The notes below the pieces were generated by a model. That model was not told the origin of the DNA and ran no database searches. It saw nothing but the letters and a program-made list of their open reading frames with translations. This document shows positions 43,762 through 51,939 of a stretch of DNA of 64,000 nt, one piece after another. This stretch comes from Acidithiobacillus ferrianus (GTDB lineage: Bacteria > Pseudomonadota > Gammaproteobacteria > Acidithiobacillales > Acidithiobacillaceae). The stretch covers positions 372,001-436,000 of the forward strand of contig NZ_WNJL01000037.1 of NCBI RefSeq assembly GCF_010378095.1, given 5' to 3'. Within the stretch, counting starts at the first letter, position 1. Every line of letters starts with the position of its first letter. The translations under genes and the position numbers were made by a program.

Positions 43762-44031
43762 ATGGATAAGAGCAACTTTGAAGCGCAGATGGGCGCAAAT
43801 TTCGTCGCAAGCGAGATCCGCCGCAGCGGCATCAATCAGTTTGAGCGCATGAAGAAATTGAAGGCAGTCTTTAACGCCGACGGCTTCACCATGCAGGAAC
43901 TGACGGAAGCCCTGGCCCCTGACTGGAAAAGCCCTGAGCAGATCGAAGCCGAGCGCCTGGCCGCCGAAGAAGCCGCCAAGGCAGAAGCCCTTGCAAAAGC
44001 GGAAGCAAAAGCCGTCCGCAAGGCGGCATAA
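43762..44031 (+). CDS. Ala/Glu/Lys-rich small protein, unknown
   Basis: An 89-residue protein. The first 55 residues look globular and helical (MDKSNFEAQMGANFVASEIR, LKAVFNADGFTMQELTEALA); the last 30 form a charged Ala/Glu/Lys helix, possibly a coiled coil. AAGGAG precedes ATG 43762, and a terminator follows at 44038. No named family. Confidence 0.55.
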   Translation: MDKSNFEAQMGANFVASEIRRSGINQFERMKKLKAVFNADGFTMQELTEALAPDWKSPEQIEAERLAAEEAAKAEALAKAEAKAVRKAA

Positions 44032-44037
44032 CGAACA

Positions 44038-44064
44038 CCCCCGGCTGAAAATGCCGGGGTTTTA
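44038..44064 (+). terminator. Intrinsic terminator
   Basis: CCCCGGC and GCCGGGG pair around a short A-rich loop and are followed by TTTT. It ends the 43762 transcript. Confidence 0.7.
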
Positions 44065-44092
44065 TGGACACCGCAGGCGAAAGCAGCAAATC

Positions 44093-44117
44093 AATTTGGC
44101 AATGACATATAGATGAA
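44093..44117 (+). promoter_or_regulatory. AATTTGGCA-GRTG element, copy 9
   Basis: AATTTGGCA (44093-44101) then CATATAGATGA, GATG at 44112, spacing 14, 53 bp before ATG 44151. It lies just after a terminator, so transcription for 44151 onward must start at or near it. Confidence 0.62.
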
Positions 44118-44150
44118 CACCACCACCCAACTGAAACAGGAGTAAACGAA

Positions 44151-44549
44151 ATGAACGATCTGAACTGGTTTGGAAAAATGATTTTAACAATTGCGTTTGC
44201 GGTTGGATTTTTTGGAGCGCAGGCCATTATGAGCGTTGCCGATGCCAACACCCTTTCCCCGCAGGTAAACACCTGCAAGCCGATCATGAGCGACAGCACC
44301 CCCTTGGTATATCCGTATGAAACCAGCGTGGTAATCAACCCAACGGCAGATTGGGGATTAAATGATATGACCTTCAAAAAGGTCGTTTTCCTGTCCCTTC
44401 CCCATTTGTACCAGGGCAAGCCGGTTTGTGTGTTGGATACCCGCGCTGATAGCGCGTCTTTGCTGACGTGCGAAACCGTCTTGGGACATGGCCGCAAGGA
44501 AACAATTCATGCTCTCAAAGATGGATTGGTTTTGTACCAGGTGAAGTAA
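44151..44549 (+). CDS. Exported or membrane-anchored Cys protein, unknown
   Basis: A 132-residue protein with a hydrophobic N-terminus (MILTIAFAVGFFGAQAIMSV then ADANT), probably a cleaved signal peptide, and a beta-rich periplasmic part with three cysteines (VNTCKPIMS, PVCVLDTRAD, LLTCETV). AACAGGAG precedes ATG 44151. It is followed by a second exported Cys protein. No family recognised. Confidence 0.6.
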   Translation: MNDLNWFGKMILTIAFAVGFFGAQAIMSVADANTLSPQVNTCKPIMSDSTPLVYPYETSVVINPTADWGLNDMTFKKVVFLSLPHLYQGKPVCVLDTRADSASLLTCETVLGHGRKETIHALKDGLVLYQVK

Positions 44550-44605
44550 GCGATTAAATCAGGTGCCGTGTGAAAGCGGCACCATCTCATATGGAGGTAA
44601 ACAAA

Positions 44606-45052
44606 ATGAACAGGCAAATAGCAGTGGTAATCATGGCAATTATGGCAAGTGTAAGCGTTGCGGACGCTGCCACAGTGACAGCGGTAACCCCACCCCCTGC
44701 CGTGGCAAAGGCCCTGGCAAGCGTGACGCATCGTTATTGTGAAATGGATGCTAATAACCAGGGTGTCATGCAGCATAGGCTCTCAATCTTGGGAATTAAA
44801 ACCCAGGTGCGCACCGGCATCAACTGGCCGCTGGTGATGGATTATCGCGAAACATGCGAACCCACAAGGGCCGATTTGCACCGGTATAACCAGGCTGAAC
44901 AGCCCCTTGTGAAGGCCGTGCGTGATCGTTATCACGTCCCCGTCTGGAATCTCAAGCAAACCTACCAGTTCTGCACCAAGCTGGAAAAACGGAAGGGCGT
45001 GAAAACCACTGGGATCATCGGCACGTTATACCTCTGCCCGGCCATTAAGTAA
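44606..45052 (+). CDS. Exported Cys protein, unknown
   Basis: A 148-residue protein with signal peptide MNRQIAVVIMAIMASVSVAD and cysteines in HRYCEMDA, RETCEPTRA, YQFCTKLE and LYLCPAIK. Four spaced cysteines suggest two disulfides in the periplasm. ATGGAGG precedes ATG 44606; a GGTGCCG/CGGCACC hairpin (44562-44583) lies in the gap. It may act with the product of 44151. No family recognised. Confidence 0.6.
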   Translation: MNRQIAVVIMAIMASVSVADAATVTAVTPPPAVAKALASVTHRYCEMDANNQGVMQHRLSILGIKTQVRTGINWPLVMDYRETCEPTRADLHRYNQAEQPLVKAVRDRYHVPVWNLKQTYQFCTKLEKRKGVKTTGIIGTLYLCPAIK

Positions 45053-45073
45053 CCACCATTTAACCCCCTGAAA

Positions 45074-45092
45074 GGCGGGCATTGCGCCCGCC
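45074..45092 (+). promoter_or_regulatory. GC hairpin before the ribosome binding site
   Basis: GGCGGGC and GCCCGCC pair around 5 bases, ending only 13 bp before ATG 45106. The same hairpin occurs at 35716-35734. It could block or tune ribosome loading. Confidence 0.5.
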
Positions 45093-45105
45093 AAAGGATC
45101 CCGAC

Positions 45106-45291
45106 ATGGACGCTGATAGCCTTGAGTTATTTTCTGCAATGGATGAACTGGAAGCCGCAATAAAGTCCCGTTGCCTGCACTCCAGCACCCATTCCAGAGA
45201 AGCCGCATGGCTGATTATGGATGTACTCAACAATGCGCGATACCTGCTTATACATGGCACCAAAGGAGCCCCAAATGCACTACCAGACTGA
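45106..45291 (+). CDS. Small acidic helical protein, unknown
   Basis: A 61-residue protein (MDADSLELFSAMDELEAAIK, HSREAAWLIMDVLNNARYLL). AAAGGA precedes ATG 45106. Its end overlaps the start of the transglycosylase gene by 17 bp. No family recognised; it might be a regulator or chaperone for its neighbour, but nothing in the sequence proves this. Confidence 0.45.
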   Translation: MDADSLELFSAMDELEAAIKSRCLHSSTHSREAAWLIMDVLNNARYLLIHGTKGAPNALPD

Positions 45292-45763
45292 GCCGCCAAG
45301 CGCCTATATAAAATGCGCTCCAAAAGCCAATAGAAAGACGCTTTACGGCATAGCAGAAACGGAAACAGGCGGCATCGGCGATCCCTTGCAACTGGTGGAT
45401 ACCAGCACATTGCGGGTTTATCGGCCAGCCAATCCGGGAAAAGCCTTGGCGATTATCCACCGCCTTGAAAAGCGCGGGCACAACGTGGCCATTGGCGCTT
45501 TCGGCCTGAAAAGCAGCAATTTCCCAGGGTGGCATATCCGCTCAATAAACGCCCTGAATACCTGCTTTGCGGCGAACTTTGCAGCAGGGCTGCTAAAGAA
45601 AAATGAAGGTTGGGCGTGGGGACAGGGTTACCGTGGAGCGCAAGCGCGCAATTTGGCATTGGCAGCATATACGACAGGGCAGTTAAGCCTGTCGAATGGC
45701 GGCGGCGCATATGTGAGCACCGTAGATTATTTTTCACAGCGGTATATAGGGAGCAAATCATGA
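45275..45763 (+). CDS. VirB1-like lytic transglycosylase
   Basis: A 162-residue protein with the soluble lytic transglycosylase pattern of VirB1: GIAETETGGIGDPLQL places the catalytic Glu (ETETGG in place of ESGG), NVAIGAFGLKSSNFPGWHI matches the VGLGQINS-N block, and ALNTCFAANFAAGLLKK matches the DPC-N helix. Such enzymes open peptidoglycan for type IV secretion channels. There is no clear signal peptide, which is odd for a periplasmic enzyme. ATG 45275 has AAAGGAG upstream. It overlaps topoisomerase by 4 bp. Confidence 0.7.
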   Translation: MHYQTEPPSAYIKCAPKANRKTLYGIAETETGGIGDPLQLVDTSTLRVYRPANPGKALAIIHRLEKRGHNVAIGAFGLKSSNFPGWHIRSINALNTCFAANFAAGLLKKNEGWAWGQGYRGAQARNLALAAYTTGQLSLSNGGGAYVSTVDYFSQRYIGSKS

Positions 45764-47760
45764 AACTGCTAATAGTTGAAAGCCCAACGAAGGCCAAGCA
45801 CATCCAGCATTTCCTTGGGGATGACTGGCAGGTAAAAGCGTCCATTGGACATGTAAGAGATCTGGAAAAATCAGGAGATAAGGCCTACGTCCGCCCGCCT
45901 GAATTTAAGATGAATTATTCGATTAGTGACGATAAAAAGGACACTGTGGCAAGTCTGAAAGCCGCAGCCGCAAAGGCGGATGGGGTCTATCTGGCGACCG
46001 ATCCGGATCGCGAAGGGGAAGCCATCGCCTGGCATCTCTGCCAGGTCTTGGGTATCCGCCCAGCGGACGCAAAGCGTGTCACTTATCAGGAAGTCACCGA
46101 AAGCGCCGTCAAAAAGGCCGTAGCCAATCCCCGCACCATGGACATGAAGCTGGTAGCCGCGCAGGAAGTCAGGCGCGGTCTCGATAGGATGGTTGGTTGG
46201 GAATGCTCCGGCCCTCTATCTAATGTAGTGGGATCCAAGGCCAGCGCCGGCCGCGTGCAGACGCCCGCCCTTCGCATCATTGTGGAGCGCGAGCAGGCCA
46301 TCAAAGCGTTCAAGCCCACTGCCTTTTTCCAGATCATGGCGCATATGCAAGGCGGCTGGCGTGCTGCATGGGTGGATGGTACTCAAGAGGGTGAGTATTT
46401 CCAGGATCGGCAGTTTGCCGATGCCTTGGCATATGCTCTGCCGGGCATGAACCTGGCTGTTACCCAGGCCGAGAGTAAGCCGGTGCGCCGGGCACCGCCG
46501 CCGCCGTTCACCACATCCACCTTACAGCAGGACGGCAGCCGCGCGCTGAAAATCGGCACGGAGGCCATCATGAAAGCCGCCCAAGCCCTTTTTGAACAGG
46601 GCGCCATCACCTATCACAGAACGGATAGCCCCAATCTTTCTGTAGAGGGCGAAACGTTACTGCGTAACGCTCTGCAATCCGCTGGGCTTCTCGTCATTCC
46701 CCAACCTCGGCGCTGGAAAGTGAAGGATGGCGCCCAAGAAGCCCATGAAGCGATCCGGCCCACGGATCCGGCAGAAGAAAACGCCGGGCAGGACGCCACC
46801 CAACAAGCGCTTTATCAACTGATTCTGAAAAGGGCACTGGCAAGCCAGATGCCCGATGCCGCCTACCAGCAAACATCTTGCGTGTTGGACGGCGGCGAGT
46901 TCCAAGGAAAAACCGCCATCTTTAAGGCCACAGGCTCAGTCATGACGGATCCGGGATGGCGCACTCTATACATAGAGAGCAGTGACGACGACGGCGAGCA
47001 GCCGGAGGCCGCAAACCCCGTGCCCGTGTTGTTACAGGGCGCCACAGAAACCCCGTCGCGCGGTGAAGTCCTTTCCAAGAGCACGAAGGCCCCGAGCCGG
47101 TTCACCGAAGCGACTTTAATAAAGGCTCTTGAGGACCATGGGGTAGGCCGCCCATCGACCTACGCGAGCATCATCAAGGTGCTTTTCGCACGCGGCTACA
47201 TGGAGCAGAAAGCCAGCAAGCCGCCCCTGTACCCGACCGTTCTGGGTGAAGCCGTAATCTCTGCCCTGTCTGGCAAGTTCGACTTTGCCGACCTGGACTG
47301 GACGCGCCAGGTGGAAGACGATTTGGACGCCATCACCCAGGGGCAAGCGCAGCCCCGCGCAACGATGCAGCGGGTGTGGGATTCGCTGCAACAGGGGCTT
47401 TCCAACATGCCCGCCGGGGCGGTTCCCGTAACGGAACCGTGCCCGGTCAATGGCTGCACCGGCCACGTCAAGCGCTTGGAGAGCAAGAACAAACCCGGCA
47501 ATTTCTTCTGGGCTTGTTCTATCAAAGATGGCCATGGCTTGCTCCAGGACGATGCCGGAAAACCCGGCCAACCCTTTGCGGATCGTCCGAAAGCCACCCC
47601 AGAAGCCGAAGGCCCCGCCTGCAAAAAGTGCAAGACACCCACCGGCAAGTTCTCCACAAAAACCGGCAAGCCTTACTACCGTTGTGCGAAGTGCAGCGGT
47701 GCATGGTGGCCAGATAAGGCGGACGAAACGGCGCTTGGCGAGAAGTGGAGGAAGCAATGA
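45760..47760 (+). CDS. DNA topoisomerase I (type IA), plasmid type
   Basis: A 666-residue type IA topoisomerase, relaxing negatively supercoiled DNA. Toprim motifs LLIVESPTKAKHIQ (residues 3-16) and YLATDPDREGEAIAWHL with the DxDxE; HNxG-like region EVRRGLDRMVGW; active-site tyrosine in ITYHRTDSPNLS near 285; HEAIRPTDP. The C-terminus holds two zinc-ribbon modules (CPVNGCTG...FWAC and CKKCKTPTG...YRCAKCSGAWW). It is smaller than chromosomal TopA. Such genes are carried by large plasmids and conjugative elements. The start overlaps the transglycosylase stop. Confidence 0.9.
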   Translation: MKLLIVESPTKAKHIQHFLGDDWQVKASIGHVRDLEKSGDKAYVRPPEFKMNYSISDDKKDTVASLKAAAAKADGVYLATDPDREGEAIAWHLCQVLGIRPADAKRVTYQEVTESAVKKAVANPRTMDMKLVAAQEVRRGLDRMVGWECSGPLSNVVGSKASAGRVQTPALRIIVEREQAIKAFKPTAFFQIMAHMQGGWRAAWVDGTQEGEYFQDRQFADALAYALPGMNLAVTQAESKPVRRAPPPPFTTSTLQQDGSRALKIGTEAIMKAAQALFEQGAITYHRTDSPNLSVEGETLLRNALQSAGLLVIPQPRRWKVKDGAQEAHEAIRPTDPAEENAGQDATQQALYQLILKRALASQMPDAAYQQTSCVLDGGEFQGKTAIFKATGSVMTDPGWRTLYIESSDDDGEQPEAANPVPVLLQGATETPSRGEVLSKSTKAPSRFTEATLIKALEDHGVGRPSTYASIIKVLFARGYMEQKASKPPLYPTVLGEAVISALSGKFDFADLDWTRQVEDDLDAITQGQAQPRATMQRVWDSLQQGLSNMPAGAVPVTEPCPVNGCTGHVKRLESKNKPGNFFWACSIKDGHGLLQDDAGKPGQPFADRPKATPEAEGPACKKCKTPTGKFSTKTGKPYYRCAKCSGAWWPDKADETALGEKWRKQ

Positions 47761-47784
47761 TATTTGGCAGCAAGTAATAGATGA
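47761..47784 (+). promoter_or_regulatory. AATTTGGCA-GRTG element, copy 10
   Basis: TATTTGGCA immediately after the topoisomerase stop, then AATAGATGA, GATG at 47780, spacing 14, 43 bp before ATG 47809. Confidence 0.55.
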
Positions 47785-47808
47785 CGATTAACCACCAGGA
47801 GACAGGTA

Positions 47809-48084
47809 ATGAAAGAGCCAAACGAAGCCGAAGCAGATGTGGTGAAGTTGTTGATGGATCTGTCCTACTTGAGCGCCATGATCGCGGTGGATATCGAGGA
47901 AGATAAGGCCGCCGGCATGGAGCGCCTAAGCCTGGAATTCGAGCAGTTGGATGACTTGCTGGCGGAAATTGACGAGCAGATGTTCAACTTCAACTTCGCC
48001 AGAAGCGCCCTCGCCAACCAGGTTTCAAAACGCGCCTTGCTGAAAATGAAAGACGTTTATCACACCCCCAAAACTGTGCAATAA
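47809..48084 (+). CDS. Acidic helical protein, unknown
   Basis: A 91-residue protein, predominantly helical and acidic (MKEPNEAEADVVKLLMDLSY, LEFEQLDDLLAEIDEQMFNF), possibly coiled-coil. CAGGAGACAGGTA precedes ATG 47809. It lies between the topoisomerase and another small acidic protein. No family recognised. Confidence 0.55.
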   Translation: MKEPNEAEADVVKLLMDLSYLSAMIAVDIEEDKAAGMERLSLEFEQLDDLLAEIDEQMFNFNFARSALANQVSKRALLKMKDVYHTPKTVQ

Positions 48085-48095
48085 AGGAGACTGAC

Positions 48096-48332
48096 ATGAG
48101 CACCAGAAAACTGACGTATGAAATTGCTGGCGATATCCGCGACGGAAAAATAACCCTGGATGACGCCATGGAAACTTGGGGTCATGTCTTCGACCGGGAC
48201 GACCTGGAGGACGTTCTGGCAAGCCTGGATGCCTTGCGCCACGAGGAAGATGTGGATGGGGAAGACATCATCGTCATCCGCAATGATTCCTGGCAGCGCA
48301 CCTGGAGCGAAGAAGACTCACCCCCATCGTGA
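48096..48332 (+). CDS. Small acidic protein, unknown
   Basis: A 78-residue protein with many Asp and Glu residues (MSTRKLTYEIAGDIRDGKIT, LRHEEDVDGEDIIVIRNDSW). AAAGGAG precedes ATG 48096. It ends 20 bp before an intrinsic terminator. No family recognised. Confidence 0.55.
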   Translation: MSTRKLTYEIAGDIRDGKITLDDAMETWGHVFDRDDLEDVLASLDALRHEEDVDGEDIIVIRNDSWQRTWSEEDSPPS

Positions 48333-48351
48333 GCATCACGGAACACCACCC

Positions 48352-48376
48352 AACCCGGCCAAGCGCCGGGTTTTTT
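48352..48376 (+). terminator. Intrinsic terminator
   Basis: AACCCGGC and GCCGGGTT pair and are followed by TTTTTT. It ends the transcript of the two small acidic proteins and is nearly the same as the one at 43635. Confidence 0.8.
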
Positions 48377-48424
48377 GTGTCTTGAGAGCCCCTTCCAAGG
48401 GGCTTCACCCCGTCTGAAAATTTT

Positions 48425-48448
48425 AATTTGGCAGTCTCCTATTGATGA
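48425..48448 (+). promoter_or_regulatory. AATTTGGCA-GRTG element, copy 11
   Basis: AATTTGGCA (48425-48433) then CTATTGATGAAG, GATG at 48444, spacing 14, 44 bp before the autotransporter start. A terminator lies just upstream, so the autotransporter needs its own start signal here. Confidence 0.62.
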
Positions 48449-48473
48449 AGTTTAACCGAAAGGAGCAATACCA

Positions 48474-50745
48474 ATGAAGACGAAACAGATGCAGTTGAAA
48501 CCGAAAACCCTGATCTTGGCCCTTGCCCTGGCATTGGCGGCGCCAGCAGCGGACGCAACGGCATACACCGGCCAGCAAACCATCACCCAAAATACCACAG
48601 TGACCAACAGCGACACGTGGACTCCAACTTCCACTGCTTTTAATGGCACGGGTGGCGCCTCGCCCGTCCTGGATTTTAACTACAACTTCACCCCCTTGGC
48701 TCAGCCCGGATCCATCTCTGCCAGTTCTACTGTCAGCATGGGCCCAGTCTCGATGGCCACGAACGGCACTATTGAAGCGGATCCGAACAGTTCCGGCATT
48801 TCCCAGTTTTTGATCGACGGCAGCAATGCGGCTGGAGGCGGGGCGCTCACCGTTGAAGATCTTTCCACGTCCCAAAACCCGTATGCTGATTTGCAGATCG
48901 TCGGAAATCAGGCCTTGGGAGCGAGCGCCCTTGACCTTGGTGCTGGCATGTCCTTGACCATCGGGGACGGCGGCGGGACGCCGACCAGCGAAACGCTGGG
49001 TTCTGTAGACATGAAATCCGCAAGCACCGGCACCATCACCATGTTGGGCGGTAACCTGTCCACCCTTTCCCTGGTGGACAACGGACAGACGGCATCCACG
49101 GAAACGATCAACGGATACGGGTCGGTCTCCACCGACTTTCTACATGGCGGCATGCAGCCCACCGAAACGTTGCAAATCAGCGGTGGCGGACCGGACACCA
49201 TCTCCGTCCCCAACGGGGCAGCGTTTGATGTCACCATGGGAGGCGGAGATGCTAATAACATGGTGATTTTACCTGAAGGGGCAACGACAGAGGTCAATCT
49301 GGACGGCATCTTGACCCTGAACAATGGAAACGGCACGTTGTCCATCGAAAGCGGGAACACCGGCCAAGCCATTTTTACATCGAGTGGGGGTAGCGTGGAT
49401 GGGAACGTGTCCATGGCGGGCGCCGCGTCTTACCTGGTGCTGGTGGTTGATCCGGTCGGCTCCACTGGCTTGAGTATTTCTGGCGGCTATTCGCAGACTG
49501 GCGGATCCCTGGAAATCCCTATCTCACCGGCCCAGGCATGGGGGATGAATGTGGCGGGCAGTGCCGACATCACCGGCGGGAACCTGATCATCAACGGGGA
49601 AAAGGGGGCTTACACCAATGGGCACACCTATACCCTGATCAATGCCGGCACGTTGCTGAACTTTAAGGCCACACCATATTACGTCTACAACGGCGCGAGC
49701 GGCAACAGCATCGACGGGCTGAATCCGTACCTGAAAACGACCACCACCCAGGTTGATCTTTGTCTTGGGTCAACGTGCGTTGCTCAGCCGGCCAAGGCTC
49801 AGCCGGCGCCGTCGCAGCCGTCCCAGCCCATCATCCCGGCGGCACCGGTCATCCCGGTGGTGCATGTGGTCACCCCAGTCCAGGAGGCAAAGCCGGTCTT
49901 GGCCGACTCTGCAGGAGTGACCCAGGCGGCCATCCAAAATACGGCGCAAACCCTTGTCAGCACTGGCGTTGTGGGTGGTGGACCGCGTGGCGTCTGGTTG
50001 AAAACGCTGGGTGGATTCAGCAGCCAGAGCGGCTATTCCGGCATGAATTACGGGCTTTTGACAGGTTACGGCAAGTCGGTTGGACCAGATGGCCGTGACG
50101 TGTTTGGTGTGGCATTCTCAGCAGGCCAGGCGGGGCTTGGAACCGGCGCCAGCGACTTCACCCGCGCAAGCGACTATGGCTTGTGGGCGTACGGCACTTA
50201 CTACCCCCTGGCAAATCGTAGATGGAAAATCACGGGCGCCGTGGGCGGCGGCTTGTCCCAGAACACCCTTGAATCCACCGCGCTTGGTCTCCCACAGGTG
50301 GCAAACTTCGGGGGTGGCTTCATGGGCACCGAAGTGCGCGCAAGCTACTGGAAAACGCTGTCCAGCATGGACAACATCATCGTCAGCCCGCGCTTGTCAG
50401 TTGGTTGTAACCAGAGTTGGACGGGCGGCTATTCAACCCATGGCGGCGGCCCTCTGGATGTTGCGGTGAGCGGGCAGAGTGATGGCCAGTTGTACCTTTC
50501 ACCGGCCATCTTGGTAGGCAAAAAGTTCAACTACCGCAGCCAGAGCGGAAACCACACCATCTTTCCCCAGGTGCGGCTTGGCGCTGTTGAAAATATCGGC
50601 CCCAACCCCAGCGCGGAGATCAGCTCAGGCCAAGTGGCCGGGCAGGTGCAAGGACTTGCCTATCCCCATCTTCAGGGCATGGCCGAAGCGCGGCTCGACG
50701 TAATCAGCCACACGAGCTACTCAAAAGGCCTTATGTCTTGGAGCC
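48474..50745 (+). CDS. Autotransporter, C-terminally truncated by IS110
   Basis: An autotransporter of about 757 residues before the IS junction. The signal peptide is LILALALALAAPAADATAYT. The passenger (about 35-440) is Gly/Ser/Thr-rich with repeated beta-helix rungs (SGGGPDTISVPNGAAFDVTM and others). A proline-rich linker follows (PAKAQPAPSQPSQPIIPAAP). The barrel domain starts near residue 500 (GGPRGVWLKTLGGFSSQSGY). The last strands end at HTSYSKGLMSWSQ; beyond this the frame enters IS sequence and stops at 50936, so the terminal Phe-ending strands needed for insertion are lost. AAAGGAG precedes ATG 48474. Confidence 0.85.
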
Positions 50746-50749
50746 AGTC

Positions 50750-50964
50750 AGTATGTACTGGTACCCTTCGGCTGATCCCCGGAGCGAGGCAAGATAGATT
50801 GTTAGTAGGCCAAGGAATTGATCCTGTCCGACAGATTAATCACTTGCCTCAACTTTGCCACCCAGTTCGGACGGTATCCGAGGCCTGCATTGCGCATGAG
50901 CCTGCACAGATAAGGATGAACCGGCATGGTCCGTAGATCGCCATTATGCTAGGCAAGGAGGCTT
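50750..50964 (+). ncRNA. Possible bridge RNA region of IS110
   Basis: In the IS110 group the long non-coding left end encodes a structured bridge RNA whose two loops pair with target and donor DNA. This 215-bp stretch before the transposase is in the right position and has several short complementary segments. No fold was computed, so the call rests on position and family knowledge. Confidence 0.45.
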
Positions 50965-51936
50965 ATGATGATGGATCCCGTTTCCTGTGTTGGTATTGAC
51001 GTAGCCAAAGCTAAATTCGATGTTGCCCTGCTGAAACCCCATGGTAAATATCGCAGCAAGGTCTTTCCCAATAATTCTGAGGGGTTCCGGCAATTCCGGG
51101 ATTGGTTGGAGAAGCAGGAGGCCCTCAAGGCTCACATCTGCATGGAAACGACTGGCGCCTATGGCCGAAGCCTGGCGCGCTTTCTGGCGCAACAACAGTT
51201 ACTGATCAGTGTGATGAATCCTGCCTTGATTCACGCCTTTGGTAAAACCGAGCTGTCCCGGGCCAAAACAGACAAAGCGGACGCCCGGCTCATTGCCCGC
51301 TATTGCCAGATGCACAGACCTGCCCCATGGGTACCGCCGACAGAAGCAATCGTTACCCTCCAGGCTTTGGTACAGCGTCTGGATGATCTTCTGGGTATGC
51401 AGAACATGGAAAACAATCGCCTCGAAATGGCAGAGCCTGCCGCTCGCGCGTCCATTGAAGCCCTTTTGCTCACCATCCATCAGCAAATTGATACCGTCCG
51501 CAGACAAATCCAGGATCATATGGACCATCACCCGGACCTGAAATCCCAAAAGGCGCTCCTGCTGAGTATTCCCGGCATCGGCGAGGCCACCGCAGCCATG
51601 CTGCTGGCTTTCCTCAGTCCGCTCACGCGCTTTCATTCCGCTAAACAGGTCGTCGCCTATGCGGGACTCAACCCGCGTATTCGTGAGTCGGGCCAGTGGG
51701 CCGGTAAAAGCCATATTGCCAAGGCAGGCAATGTTCTTCTACGCAAGGCGCTGTACCTGCCAGCCGTAGTAGCCAAACGGTACAATCCAGTGATCGCCGC
51801 CTTTTGCGACCGGTTGCTGGCACGGGGTAAATGCCCTATGCAGGTCATTGTGGCTGCCATGCGCAGGCTGCTGCATATCGCCTTCGGTGTGCTCAAATCG
51901 GGGCAACCATTCAATCCCAATCATGCCCTTGCATAA
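50965..51936 (+). CDS. IS110-family DEDD transposase
   Basis: A full-length 323-residue RNA-guided recombinase. The RuvC-like DEDD residues are seen in VGIDVAKAKFDVAL, METTGAYG, and KTDKADARLIARY. The Tnp-serine region has LSIPGIGEATAAMLLAFL, then AGLNPRIRESGQWAGKSHIA and LRKALYLPAVVAKRYNP, where the catalytic Ser lies. The length is normal, so it is probably active. ATGATGATG at 50965 follows AAGGAGG. Confidence 0.92.
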   Translation: MMMDPVSCVGIDVAKAKFDVALLKPHGKYRSKVFPNNSEGFRQFRDWLEKQEALKAHICMETTGAYGRSLARFLAQQQLLISVMNPALIHAFGKTELSRAKTDKADARLIARYCQMHRPAPWVPPTEAIVTLQALVQRLDDLLGMQNMENNRLEMAEPAARASIEALLLTIHQQIDTVRRQIQDHMDHHPDLKSQKALLLSIPGIGEATAAMLLAFLSPLTRFHSAKQVVAYAGLNPRIRESGQWAGKSHIAKAGNVLLRKALYLPAVVAKRYNPVIAAFCDRLLARGKCPMQVIVAAMRRLLHIAFGVLKSGQPFNPNHALA

Positions 51937-51939
51937 ACC

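Noticed and set aside
45650..45675. Another AATTTGGCA copy at the end of the transglycosylase gene
   Set aside because: It lies inside coding sequence (ARNLALAAY) and lacks the GRTG half at 14 bp.
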